Source of the DNA: Methanolacinia petrolearia DSM 11571
Lineage (GTDB): Archaea > Halobacteriota > Methanomicrobia > Methanomicrobiales > Methanomicrobiaceae
Length of the DNA: 64,000 nucleotides
Assembly (NCBI RefSeq): GCF_000147875.1
Contig: NC_014507.1
Location: 1,116,001-1,180,000, forward strand
Direction of reading: 5' to 3'
Shown here piece after piece: positions 51,149 through 59,912 of the stretch. A model generated the notes under the pieces. That model was not told where the DNA came from, made no database searches, and worked only from the letters and a program-made list of their open reading frames with translations. The translations under genes were made by a program, and so were the position numbers. Every line of letters starts with the position of its first letter. Position 1 is the stretch's first letter.

Positions 51149-51650
51149 TCTCTATCCGCACCTTGTTGTTATGTCTTTTAGCCCTCTTTCAGCAATTATT
51201 TAGTTAAAAATTATTTATAATTATATTCTTATGCATTTTGGATTTGGATCTTTTTGGTGGAGGATCTTTTTTTGGAAGTGGATTCTCCGGATTGAATTCT
51301 AGTATTGTTGATTAGTTCTTTCTTCTTTGTGTTATATAGGTAATTTCTGGGATTGATATTCATTCAATTTTGTTTTCATAATGATCGTTAAATTTCATTC
51401 AGGTCGGGTTTGGAAAGCATTTTATTATGAGTGAATCTTATTAAGCCTCCCAAAAAAACCAAGTACTCACTCTATAAATAGAATTTCCATCGATAATTAT
51501 CAAGATATTTCTGATGGAATCGTTTTCAGGATACATGAAGATATGAGATCATCTAAATCACTGTTTTCACCGGAAATATAAATTCACGGAGGGGAATTCC
51601 GGCCCGTTTTGAATATCGGCATTAAGGGTGCCCTTTGTACGGAGTGTTTT
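51149..51650. other. AT-rich intergenic region
   Basis: About 500 bases with no convincing gene. Possible TATA elements for the symporter are CTATAAATAG near 51470-51480 and AAATATAAAT near 51574-51583. Two similar strings, GGATCTTTTTGG and GGATCTTTTTTT (51246-51275), sit close to the kinase start and may be part of its promoter. Confidence 0.35.
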
Positions 51651-53144
51651 ATGGTTGGCAACGAACTGGAAATACTGGCGGCCTTTGTCGTCTATCTTGG
51701 CGTAATGGTCACAATCGGATTTTTGTATTATAAAAAGACGAACAGTGTCAGCGACTACATCCTCGGGGGAAGAGGACTAAACAAGTTTGTAACGGCGCTC
51801 AGTGCGGAGGCATCCGATATGAGCGGGTGGCTCCTTATAGGAGTTCCCGGTCTGGCATATCTTTCGGGAATGTCGGTCATATGGATCGCAATCGGGCTTA
51901 TTATCGGAACATTCCTGAACTGGAAATTCATCGCGAAGAGACTCAGGGTCTATACCAAAAACGCGAACGACTCCCTTACCCTTCCCGACTTTTTCAAGAA
52001 CAGGTTCGGCGACAACTCCGATATCATCGGCGCCATCTCGGCAATTTTTATCCTGATATTCTTCCTGATATACACGTCCGCACAATTCGTTGCCAGCGGA
52101 AAACTGTTCAATACGGTATTCGGCGTAGATTATACCACCGCCCTTCTCATAGGATCGCTGATCGTCGTATTGTACACTTTCACCGGCGGATTCAAGGCCG
52201 TATGCCTGACCGACTTCATTCAGGGCTGTCTGATGTTCTTCGCCCTCCTCATCGTTCCGATCATGGCGCTCGCAATTCTCGGGGGTCCGGGGAATGCAAT
52301 CGCAGAGATCGAACAGATCAATCCATCACTCTTAAACCCGTTCCTCAATCCGGACGGAAGCCCTCTTACAATAATCGCAGTCGTATCCATGCTTGCATGG
52401 GGCCTCGGCTACTTCGGCCAGCCGCATATTCTCGTCAGGTTTATGGCGATTAAAAATCCCGGCGAAATAAAGGAGGCAAGAGCGGTCGCGATGGTCTGGG
52501 TCATCATATCACTCTTTGCTGCGGTTGCCATAGGAGTCATCGGGAGAGTGTTCCTTCCGCAGACTCTTGCCGGTGCGGAATCGGAGACGGTCTTCATGGT
52601 CATGACTGGCGAGGTCTTCTTCTCCTTTTTGGCAGGAATAATATTCTGCGGGATTCTCGCGGCAATCATGAGCACCGCCTCTTCACAGCTTCTTGTAAGT
52701 GCGTCCGCGGTCTCACAGGATCTATACAAGACATATCTCAAATCCGATGCAACCGACAGGCAGCTGATCTGGATAAGCAGGTTCTCTGTTCTTGCTGTCG
52801 CGATCTGTGCAATAGTGATTGCGGTTAACCCGGACAGCTTCGTATTCAACATCGTCTCGTATGCATGGGCGGGCTTCGGTGCGGCATTCGGTCCGATCGT
52901 GATTATGGCGCTCTTCTGGAAGAGAACAACTCTTCAGGGCGCCCTTGCGGGGATCATTGTGGGAGGACTGACGGTTCTCATATGGATGCAGTTCGAATTC
53001 TTCGGCCTCTACGAGATCGTTCCCGGATTCATATTCTCGATGATAGCCATCTACGTGGTGAGCATCCGCACTGCACCGCCGGACGATTCCATCGTAAAAG
53101 TCTTTGAAGAGACGGAAAAAGAGTTGGCGGAAAGTCCTGATTAA
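51651..53144 (+). CDS. Sodium:solute symporter, PutP-like
   Basis: 497 residues from an ATG behind CGGAG; a TTG at 51609 is in frame but weaker. About 13 membrane helices and SSS-family motifs: DYILGGRGLNKFVTALSAEASDM with the sodium-site serine and glycine, WKFIAKRLRVYTKN, PDFFKNRFGD, YTFTGGFKAVCLTDFIQG, WGLGYFGQPHILVRFMA and IMSTASSQLLVSASA. The LSAEASDMSGWLL and GYFGQPHI segments match proline symporters best. It imports proline or a similar solute with sodium, useful as an osmolyte. Confidence 0.9.
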   Translation: MVGNELEILAAFVVYLGVMVTIGFLYYKKTNSVSDYILGGRGLNKFVTALSAEASDMSGWLLIGVPGLAYLSGMSVIWIAIGLIIGTFLNWKFIAKRLRVYTKNANDSLTLPDFFKNRFGDNSDIIGAISAIFILIFFLIYTSAQFVASGKLFNTVFGVDYTTALLIGSLIVVLYTFTGGFKAVCLTDFIQGCLMFFALLIVPIMALAILGGPGNAIAEIEQINPSLLNPFLNPDGSPLTIIAVVSMLAWGLGYFGQPHILVRFMAIKNPGEIKEARAVAMVWVIISLFAAVAIGVIGRVFLPQTLAGAESETVFMVMTGEVFFSFLAGIIFCGILAAIMSTASSQLLVSASAVSQDLYKTYLKSDATDRQLIWISRFSVLAVAICAIVIAVNPDSFVFNIVSYAWAGFGAAFGPIVIMALFWKRTTLQGALAGIIVGGLTVLIWMQFEFFGLYEIVPGFIFSMIAIYVVSIRTAPPDDSIVKVFEETEKELAESPD

Positions 53145-53280
53145 AATAGATAAAAAAATTTTTGATTAATCTCGTAAAATCATCATTTTTATTCGCTATT
53201 TTCATCTTTAGCGTTATTCAATAATTTGAGTACAGAAGATTTTTGATGCTTAGAATTTATAATTTAATCTAACTCGGTAT

Positions 53281-53778
53281 ATGATAGGGAAAAGCAAAAT
53301 GGGGAAAAAGAATTTTATTCTGAATAAAGATGTCTTTGAGATTTTAGCATGTGACACCAGAATAGATATACTAAAATCACTTAGTTCAAGAAGAAAAACA
53401 AATTCAGAAATCTCAAAAGAACTTTCTCTACAAACACCAACAATTTATCGTCATCTTGAAAAATTAGAAGGAGCAGGGTTGATAAAATCGGTAGATTCAA
53501 ACAATAAATGGGTATATTATGAACTTACTCCTATAGGAAATGCATTAATTAATCCTGAAAAAGAAAATAATTTTTCAATTCTACTATCTTCTTTTCTTAC
53601 ATATATCACGACTTTCGCAATTGTATATACATATTATACTATGCCAAAACTCACTTCTGCACCGTTGTTTCCACATTTATTAGGAGATCCGTTTTTAATA
53701 TTATTTTTTGCAGGCATTACTGCGACAGTATTACAAACACTAATTATAATTAATTTTTATTTAAAGAGAAGAAATTAA
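53281..53778 (+). CDS. ArsR-like HTH protein with two membrane helices
   Basis: 165 residues, AT-rich. The winged helix is at residues 15-90: FEILACDTRIDILKSL, NSEISKELSLQTPTIYRHLE, KLEGAGLIKS and the wing WVYYELTPIG. Two C-terminal helices follow (FSILLSSFLTYITTFAIVYT; LILFFAGITATVLQTLIIIN). A membrane-held regulator would have to find its operator at the membrane or signal by release. TATA-like TTATAATTTAATC sits about 20 bases before the ATG, so the mRNA is probably leaderless. Neighbour of a secreted protease in the same AT-rich island. Confidence 0.8.
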   Translation: MIGKSKMGKKNFILNKDVFEILACDTRIDILKSLSSRRKTNSEISKELSLQTPTIYRHLEKLEGAGLIKSVDSNNKWVYYELTPIGNALINPEKENNFSILLSSFLTYITTFAIVYTYYTMPKLTSAPLFPHLLGDPFLILFFAGITATVLQTLIIINFYLKRRN

Positions 53779-53920
53779 GATATATACTTTTTGGGATTAT
53801 TAGTTTTCGAGCTAATAATTTTGTGTATTTTATATTAACTTAATTAATATTCAATTATTGTCAAAATAATATGATTTGTATATTTAGTATGATTCCTATA
53901 TTTTGGCGGGAGTTATTAAA

Positions 53921-54991
53921 ATGAGAAAAAGAGAAATATTCTCTATTGTATTGATGATTTTCCTGATCATAAGTTTATTTGGAACTGTGTCAGGATACGA
54001 AATGAGAGACAGGTCATATCAGGCTGTTTCTGAGGATTATACAAAATATCTTATTGCAGCTTACGGGAATGTCCCGGTGTATGATCAAAAAGGTGAAATT
54101 GTCAATACTGGTATAATTAAAGAGATACCAGATGAAAAAGCGATGTTTGAATGGTACGACTATACTCACGAAATTATAGAAAATACCAGGCCGAATGTAA
54201 GAAAGTACTATTATCCGGATGGACCAGTTATAGCATATGGCTCTGATGTTTTGGGAACAATTCGGGTTGGTATCAATGATGAAATGACTATTGATCAAAA
54301 TACCATAGATGAAATTAGAGGTTTTATCGATTCTGAAGCTTTAAAATCTGACATTACTGATATACCAATTATTTTTGTATCAGAACCTATTGCTAAACTC
54401 TCAGCGGCTCGTAATGATTCCTGGCGGCCAGTCATTGGAGGGGTTCGTTATGTGTTAGGTGATCATTTCGGAACGACAAGTTATGCTGCAACGAGGAACG
54501 GACAAAATGGAATTGTTATTTCAGGTCATTATGCCGGGGTGGGTGATCCAGTATATCAGCCCGGGTCATCAGGCAGTATTGGCACTGTTACGGTATCATC
54601 TAATGGTGATCATTCAGACGCTGCCTGGGTATCTTACAGTAATGTGGACGACAATATATTCGAGTTCTCATGGACTCAGCCGGATGTATATGGGTATAGG
54701 GACCCTTGGAGAGGTCTGGATGTAATAATGTCAGGTGTCATAAGTGGGGCCTCCAATGGAGAGGTAGTTGTTGAGACTGATGCTTGGAATGATTATTTCC
54801 AAAAGACGATCCAAAATCAATATTATGCTGATTACCAGGATGCCCCAGGTGACAGTGGTGCTCCTGTTTATTATAAGGATAACCAGCACAGAGTACTTCT
54901 AGTCGGAAATCACTGGGGAAAAGCCAGATATTCTATCTTTTCTCCAATATCATTGGTAATGGATGATTTAGGAATTACACCAATGTATTAA
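53921..54991 (+). CDS. Secreted chymotrypsin-like (S1-type) serine protease
   Basis: 356 residues from an ATG preceded by GGGAG. A signal peptide (REIFSIVLMIFLIISLFGTV) and a propeptide-like region to about residue 165 are followed by the protease domain. Probable triad: His203 in VISGHYAG, Asp233 in HSDAAWV, Ser312 in PGDSGAPVY. The oxyanion GDSGAP motif is textbook. No cell-wall anchor or transmembrane tail. AT-rich like the HTH-membrane gene before it, with a 142-base gap, suggesting the pair was acquired together. Confidence 0.78.
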   Translation: MRKREIFSIVLMIFLIISLFGTVSGYEMRDRSYQAVSEDYTKYLIAAYGNVPVYDQKGEIVNTGIIKEIPDEKAMFEWYDYTHEIIENTRPNVRKYYYPDGPVIAYGSDVLGTIRVGINDEMTIDQNTIDEIRGFIDSEALKSDITDIPIIFVSEPIAKLSAARNDSWRPVIGGVRYVLGDHFGTTSYAATRNGQNGIVISGHYAGVGDPVYQPGSSGSIGTVTVSSNGDHSDAAWVSYSNVDDNIFEFSWTQPDVYGYRDPWRGLDVIMSGVISGASNGEVVVETDAWNDYFQKTIQNQYYADYQDAPGDSGAPVYYKDNQHRVLLVGNHWGKARYSIFSPISLVMDDLGITPMY

Positions 54992-55277
54992 TTTGCCTTA
55001 ATGGGTTATCTAAAAAATTAGATGATCATCATCATTCATTTTTAATATATTTGGCAATTCCTTAAATCCATACAAATTTCATTTTATGGAATGTTAGGGA
55101 ACAATCGTGTTTTTAGAACATAATAAATAATGAATTAGGATCTGTCCTGCCTTCTTCATTGGATAAATCGTATATACACCCGGCAAAATAATTAGAATAA
55201 AAGGGGGACTTAAGGATTTCATCGACATATTTCAGATTGTATTCCGGGCCGGTTGATCCCCGGGGGAGGAAGAGACC
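54992..55277. other. Intergenic region
   Basis: Two-part spacer, AT-rich up to about 55200 and GC-rich after it. This base-composition step marks the right edge of the AT-rich island. GGAGGAAG at 55264-55271 serves the next gene. Nothing else is seen. Confidence 0.3.
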
Positions 55278-55874
55278 GTGATTGAAGTTCTGGTTCTTTT
55301 TCTCGGGCCGTCGTTTTTTTCTCTTCTCATCTGGTTCGGGCTGAAAAAAATATCATCGCCGGTGATGAAGAAGACCGCCCTTCTGGTTTTGCCCGTCTTG
55401 TTTGTTCTCTCGATTATTTTATGGGTGCTCCTTAAACCGCATACCATAGGGCCGTCGCCGTTTATTTTCGCACTTGCCGCGATTTCGATGATCGCATTTG
55501 CAGCCGGGTATCCTGTCGCAATCGCGATGAATGTTTTCCAGGGAATATTCAAAGAAAAAGACGAAGGCTACGTGGCGGCATTCGCTCCCCTGATCTCGGT
55601 ACCGTTTATCCTCAAACTGCTGATCTCGCCGGAAGTCTGGGAGGGTAAACTCTACGGCGATTATTTCTCTATCAAGATCCCGCTTATCGGGTGGGCAATC
55701 GATCCCTTTACCTCCGGATGGGCGCATACGACCGCCGGCGACAGTCTGTTTCCTATGCTGATATTGTACACCGGTTTTTTCGTCGAGATGACGATGATTA
55801 TGCTTCTTGTCTTCTGGTGTTTCAGGAAGGCGGCGGGAAGTTCGGGCGATCAGACAACTGAAAAGGAAGATTAG
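55278..55874 (+). CDS. Polytopic membrane protein of unknown family
   Basis: 198 residues starting at a GTG behind GGAGGAAG. Five membrane helices, e.g. LVLFLGPSFFSLLIWFGL, TALLVLPVLFVLSIILWVLL and LFPMLILYTGFFVEMTMIML. A loop containing YGDYFSIKIPLIGW and DPFTSGWAHTTAGDS faces outward or inward between helices 4 and 5. No function can be named. Confidence 0.62.
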   Translation: MIEVLVLFLGPSFFSLLIWFGLKKISSPVMKKTALLVLPVLFVLSIILWVLLKPHTIGPSPFIFALAAISMIAFAAGYPVAIAMNVFQGIFKEKDEGYVAAFAPLISVPFILKLLISPEVWEGKLYGDYFSIKIPLIGWAIDPFTSGWAHTTAGDSLFPMLILYTGFFVEMTMIMLLVFWCFRKAAGSSGDQTTEKED

Positions 55875-56043
55875 ATACGGGTGGATTAAGGAATCAGGAC
55901 AGAAGATCGGGCTCTTAGCTGTTTCATGCGGGTAAATAATTTCAGGATAGCAAAAAATTACCAGAAAACGCTTCGCATTTTTTATCTTCACATCCGTATG
56001 GGTATTACATACCTTACTATACCTTAATCGGGCAACCCCGGCA

Positions 56044-56295
56044 CCGGCGGTCAGGTCCGCCGGACGGCCCCTGCCCAGGGGCCTTGCTTTATGATAGCCC
56101 TCTCACGGCACGCCCGGGGACCGGCAAGGGTCCCCGTGCTGTTGAATTTAGTTTTCGGTACATTCTGTCCCTTACGCGTCATGAATTTACCGCATCTCGC
56201 CGCTCAGGGGATACTTGTCTATCCCCTGTGCGGTCTGTCACAATTGAGAGGCCCCGAGGTCGGGGCCGATCCGCGAACTGCTATGCGGTTCGCGG
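56044..56295. other. Cluster of six perfect stem-loops
   Basis: Perfect stems, 5' to 3': CCGGCGG/CCGCCGG (56044-56063), GGCCCCTG/CAGGGGCC (56066-56083), CGGGGACC/GGTCCCCG (56115-56136), CAGGGGATA/TATCCCCTG (56205-56228), GGCCCCGA/TCGGGGCC (56250-56267), CCGCGAAC/GTTCGCGG (56271-56295). Loops are 2 to 9 bases. The interval has no gene and is far more GC-rich than its flanks. It may be a structured RNA, or a nest of small palindromic elements. Confidence 0.6.
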
Positions 56296-56392
56296 CGAGG
56301 GGTTGTCAAAAGTAGGGAGACTTGCTTTTATACCCACACGGTAATTTTACGATGCCGTTCCGTACGCACCATGAATTTACTATGGCTCGCCG
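56172..56392. repeat. Imperfect 31-bp direct repeat flanking hairpins
   Basis: 56172-56202 and 56362-56392 share TACGC, CATGAATTTAC and CTCGCCG in register (about 24 of 31 positions). Each is followed by a TCAAAAGT string (56306 and 56403). The first copy encloses three of the stem-loops, the second encloses none, as if the hairpins had been inserted in one copy. Confidence 0.5.
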
Positions 56393-56460
56393 TGCGAGTT
56401 CGTCAAAAGTGGTGAAGCTGCAATACTTACGCAGATTAGCGGAGATCCAAAAAAATGAGT

Positions 56461-57015
56461 TTATTTTACCAGGGTTCTCCCCAGCTGCTCCGCCTCTTTG
56501 ATCTTGTCGGGGTACTTGGCAAGATCGTCGGGCAAAAAGCACTGGTTCTGGCAGACGAAACCTGCATCGGTAAATCCCAGGAACCCGAAGACGAATTTCA
56601 GGTAGTCGTTAACAGGATTCAGCTGTTCCTCTTCCATTCCGCCGCATGTAAGCGCGACAGCCATCTTTTTGCCCTTGGGGAAATCCGTGGAAAAGTCCGG
56701 CTTTAAGAGGGCATACAACCTGTCGATGAACGGATATGCCTGTGCGTTCAGCCTCGACCAGTAGATCGGAGATCCGAAGACCAGAACGTCCGCTTCTGCC
56801 AGGGTATCGCAGAGATCTTCCATGCTGTCCTGTATGATACAGCCGTTCCCGCTTTTGCAGCTGTTGCATCCTGTACAGGGCTGGATGTTTCTTTCGCAAA
56901 GCCTTATCAGTTCGGTCTCCGCTCCCTCTTCCCGTGCACCGGAAAGAACATGCTCCACAAGCGTCTGGCTGTTCCCGCCTTTCCGTGGGCTTGACGCAAT
57001 ACCAATAATTTTCAT
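56461..57015 (-). CDS. NADPH-dependent FMN reductase / iron-sulfur flavoprotein-like
   Basis: 184 residues with a flavodoxin-like fold: the FMN loop GIASSPRKGGNSQTLVEHVL at the start, FGSPIYWSRLNAQAYPFIDR near residue 80, and CTGCNSCKSGNGC near residue 47. The CxxCxxCx4C group matches the cluster-binding pattern of archaeal iron-sulfur flavoproteins. Third gene of an operon with flavodoxin and an Fe-S aldo/keto reductase, 69 bases downstream of the latter, so it probably passes electrons between ferredoxin and flavin. Confidence 0.85.
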   Translation of the reverse strand: MKIIGIASSPRKGGNSQTLVEHVLSGAREEGAETELIRLCERNIQPCTGCNSCKSGNGCIIQDSMEDLCDTLAEADVLVFGSPIYWSRLNAQAYPFIDRLYALLKPDFSTDFPKGKKMAVALTCGGMEEEQLNPVNDYLKFVFGFLGFTDAGFVCQNQCFLPDDLAKYPDKIKEAEQLGRTLVK

Positions 57016-57084
57016 AGTTTATAGATAAAACACGCCGCAATAAATCCTTTTGTCCCTCTTAACAGCTCTCCGGATCTCACATAA

Positions 57085-58284
57085 TCATTTCTTCTTAAAT
57101 ATCTCCTTTGCCATGGCGACCCTCTGCTCCAGGTCGGGTCCTTCCATCTCTTCCACGACTGATTTAAGAACTTCGGGGATGTCGATGTGCTGGGGGCACT
57201 TCTCAAGGCACTGCCCGCATTCGATGCAAAGGGATGCATACTCCGGCTCGCCTACGGAGAGAATTCCGCCCAGCCGTGAAGCATACATGAATTTTTCCTC
57301 TTCGGGGTTGTCGGCGAGATTCAGGTTGTTGTAGTGCTCGAAGCATAGGGGAATGTTTACACCCGCCGGGCAGGGCATACAGTACTGGCAGCCGGTGCAT
57401 CCGACTTTCAGCAGTTCGCGGTATTTGGCCTCGACTCTTTTTACAAGCTCCAGCTCTTCTTCTGTCAGTGAATCGGGATATGCCTCGTCTGCAATCCTGA
57501 GGTTCTCGCGGATGTTTTCCTCGTCGTTCATGCCCGAAAGAACGACCGTGACCCCGGGATGGTTCCACACCCAGCGGAGAGCCCATTCGGCAGGAGATCT
57601 CTTCACCGGAGCCTCGTTCCAGATCTCCTTTACGACCTGGGGGACTGTTCTTGTCAGGTTTCCCCCGCGAAGGGGCTCCATAACAATAACTGCAAGACCT
57701 TTGGCTGCGGCATATTCCAGGCCGGCCGTTCCCGCCTGGTTCTTTTCGTCGAGGAAGTTATACTGGATCAGGCAGAAATCCCAGTCGTAAGAGTCAACAA
57801 TCCGCCTGAAATCCTCTCCCGCCCCGTGGAATGAGAAACCTGCATTTACAATGCGCCCGTCGGCTTTCGCCTTGCCAAGGAAATCGGTTATACCAAGGTT
57901 TTTTACATTATCCCACAGATCTCCAACGAGAGCATGGACAAGATAATAGTCGATGTGATCGGTTCTGAGCTTTTCAAGCTGGGCGTTGAGGTATTTATCC
58001 ATGTCCTCCCTGGTCTCGATAAGCCATGAGGGAAGTTTTGTCGCGAGCTTTACCTTCTCGCGGTACCCCCCGGCAAGGGCACGGCCTAAAAACGGTTCGC
58101 TCTCCCCGTTGTGATAAGGCCAGGCTGTATCGACATAGTTTACCCCATGATCGATCGCGTAACGGACCTGTTCTGTTGCTCTTTCTTCATCTATCGAAAA
58201 GTCTTCTCTGACCGGAAGCCGCATGCACCCGAATCCGAGGATGGATAATTCGTCTCCGTTTTTCGGAACTGTTCTGTATAGCAT
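57085..58284 (-). CDS. Aldo/keto reductase with C-terminal ferredoxin domain
   Basis: About 399 residues from the ATG at 58284, behind GGTGACTAAA. Same architecture as the enzyme at 24171: AKR barrel with NYVDTAWPYHNGESE, HIDYYLVHAL, then CTGCQYCMPCPAGVNIP and CIECGQCLEKCPQHIDIP. The two share most positions, so they are recent paralogues, but this one sits in a redox operon without a TetR. Middle gene of flavodoxin - AKR - FMN reductase; natural donor is probably flavodoxin or ferredoxin. Confidence 0.88.
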   Translation of the reverse strand: MLYRTVPKNGDELSILGFGCMRLPVREDFSIDEERATEQVRYAIDHGVNYVDTAWPYHNGESEPFLGRALAGGYREKVKLATKLPSWLIETREDMDKYLNAQLEKLRTDHIDYYLVHALVGDLWDNVKNLGITDFLGKAKADGRIVNAGFSFHGAGEDFRRIVDSYDWDFCLIQYNFLDEKNQAGTAGLEYAAAKGLAVIVMEPLRGGNLTRTVPQVVKEIWNEAPVKRSPAEWALRWVWNHPGVTVVLSGMNDEENIRENLRIADEAYPDSLTEEELELVKRVEAKYRELLKVGCTGCQYCMPCPAGVNIPLCFEHYNNLNLADNPEEEKFMYASRLGGILSVGEPEYASLCIECGQCLEKCPQHIDIPEVLKSVVEEMEGPDLEQRVAMAKEIFKKK

Positions 58285-58341
58285 TTTAGTCACCAATTTT
58301 GATTTATTATGATCTTATTCCGGGAAATACAGAATATCCGG

Positions 58342-58830
58342 CTAATCTTTGAACCCTACTTCAAGTAGCCAGGTATTTATTTCTTCCTGCGAGTTTTTTA
58401 CATTTCCTCCCCTGATCGCAAGGCCGTTCATGACAGTTGATTTGGAGCAAATTGATTTTATCTCCTCCACACTTCGCCCGAGACCGCTTCCTTCGTGAGT
58501 GCAGAACGGAGCTATCGTCTTACCCGCCAGATCATATTCCGGGAGGAATGCTGCAACCGGCCGCGGGATCGTTCCCCACCAGTTGGGATAACCGATGAAG
58601 ACCAGATCATATGAATAGATGTTTTCAGCTTTGGTCTTCAAAGCAGGCCTGTAATCCTGGTCAAGCTCCTTTCGCGCCTGCTCTACAACCGCATTATACT
58701 CGTGAGGGTACTGGTTTACAGGAACGATCTCGAAGATCTCGCCTCCGGCAATTTTGTGTATCTTGTCTGCGACTACACGTGTGTTGCCTGAATGCGAGAA
58801 ATAAGCTATGAGTGTTGATACTTTTTTCAT
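58342..58830 (-). CDS. Flavodoxin
   Basis: About 162 residues from the ATG at 58830 behind AGGATC; a TTG at 58842 is in frame. FMN phosphate loop: AYFSHSGNTRVVADKI at residues 10-25. Aromatic flavin loops: FIGYPNWWGTIPRP near 87 and THEGSGLGRS near 120. Class matches the short-chain flavodoxins similar to those acting on quinones and aldehydes in anaerobes. First gene of the three-gene redox operon. Confidence 0.85.
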   Translation of the reverse strand: MKKVSTLIAYFSHSGNTRVVADKIHKIAGGEIFEIVPVNQYPHEYNAVVEQARKELDQDYRPALKTKAENIYSYDLVFIGYPNWWGTIPRPVAAFLPEYDLAGKTIAPFCTHEGSGLGRSVEEIKSICSKSTVMNGLAIRGGNVKNSQEEINTWLLEVGFKD

Positions 58831-58857
58831 AGATCCTGTCAAATAGGGACTTTAAAA

Positions 58858-58932
58858 GTACCCGTTTCTTTTAGGTACCTGTTTATATGGTATGCTTTAT
58901 TTAGTGGATACAAACACGGATGTTGTATACTA
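58858..58932. promoter_or_regulatory. Candidate HxlR-type operator sites upstream of the flavodoxin operon
   Basis: GTACC (58858-58862) and GGTAC (58874-58878) form an inverted pair around 11 bases, next to the flavodoxin start. Further upstream TTGTATACTA (58923-58932) is identical to one of the two GTATAC sites at the HxlR gene near 2131. HxlR regulators often control exactly this kind of redox gene. Confidence 0.45.
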
Positions 58933-59094
58933 ACATTATTGTCACTATAAAATCCTGATATACCTGTTTAATGTGAATAATATACTTGTAACAGCGGGGT
59001 ATGATCCCATCAGCCTGCCTTAAATCTAAAAAATAAATTTTAAGAGGAACCGAAACTGCCGTTCCCGGATTCTTACCCCTTTTTTAATGCATTG

Positions 59095-59571
59095 TTACTC
59101 TTCACTGAATGAATGAAGTTTTTTCTCTATCCTGCCTAATTTCACTTGAATGTTCTCAAGCGTCTTTCCATATTGCTCCAGTTTTTCACAGGGCAAATCT
59201 TCCAGGTACGAAAGATTACTGTCTATATCTCTCAGTATAGAATCAACTGTTCCCGGTTTTTCATATTCACCTATGCCAAACATGCTTATCTCTTCGGATC
59301 CGGCTTCTGTAAGTTCATATCTTCCGTCATCTTTCTTTACAATCAGTTTGTCTTCTGCTGCTTTGCTCAGAAGAGGGTAAATAGACCCTGGCGAAGGTCT
59401 CCAGTGGCCATGAGTCATCATGTCAATTGCATCCATGAGTTCCGCTCCGTTCTTTGGCCCTTCGCTCAACAGGCGCAGGACGATAATTCTCAATCCGCCA
59501 TATCCGCGGAATAAGCCAACCCTGTTAAATTTTTTCATAAATGCTCTCATTTCTGCGCGATTATCATTCAT
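59095..59571 (-). CDS. PadR-family transcriptional regulator
   Basis: 158 residues. The PadR winged helix is complete: LRIIVLRLLSEGPKNGAELM, DAIDMMTHGHWRPSPGSIYP, LLSKAAEDKLIVKKDDGRYE with the PSPGSIYPLL signature. A C-terminal coiled coil (LSYLEDLPCEKLEQYGKTLE) for dimerisation follows. Upstream, three evenly spaced CGATATCG palindromes (59603-59649) are an obvious autoregulatory operator. Confidence 0.9.
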   Translation of the reverse strand: MNDNRAEMRAFMKKFNRVGLFRGYGGLRIIVLRLLSEGPKNGAELMDAIDMMTHGHWRPSPGSIYPLLSKAAEDKLIVKKDDGRYELTEAGSEEISMFGIGEYEKPGTVDSILRDIDSNLSYLEDLPCEKLEQYGKTLENIQVKLGRIEKKLHSFSEE

Positions 59572-59602
59572 TGATATTGCCTCATCGGTTGTTATTTATT
59601 TC

Positions 59603-59649
59603 CGATATCGATTTATCGATATCGTTTTTCGATATCGACAATACGATAT
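59603..59649. promoter_or_regulatory. CGATATCG operator array for PadR
   Basis: Perfect 8-bp palindromes CGATATCG at 59603-59610, 59617-59624 and 59630-59637, then a half-site CGATAT at 59644. Spacings of 14, 13 and 14 bp place them on nearly opposite helical faces in turn. Located 32-78 bases before the PadR start codon. Confidence 0.7.
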
Positions 59650-59912
59650 TTACAGGCATAATATAAAAATTGTTTGCCACGTGAATCGACAAAGGATTAG
59701 ATGCCCGGGAAAAGTGGAAAAAGGACGACAAATTTTTAATGAGTATTTTAGGAGATATAATTTCAATATCTTCGATCCCACTGTTACAGGAATTTTTCAA
59801 ATGCCTTTACAACATCCAGACTTCAGTTTTTGGAAAAATCAGGTCTGTAAAAATGGTATGTCATATATAGTGCGTATATGCAGACATTCTCTATACACAC
59901 GGTATTGATACT

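Noticed and set aside
56084-56344. Two plus-strand frames across the hairpin cluster
   Set aside because: Arginine-rich translations arise from the GC-rich stems; no ribosome site and no motif.
59420-59908. 162-residue plus-strand frame opposite and beyond the PadR gene
   Set aside because: It crosses the PadR operator and is antisense to a clear winged helix; no family pattern.
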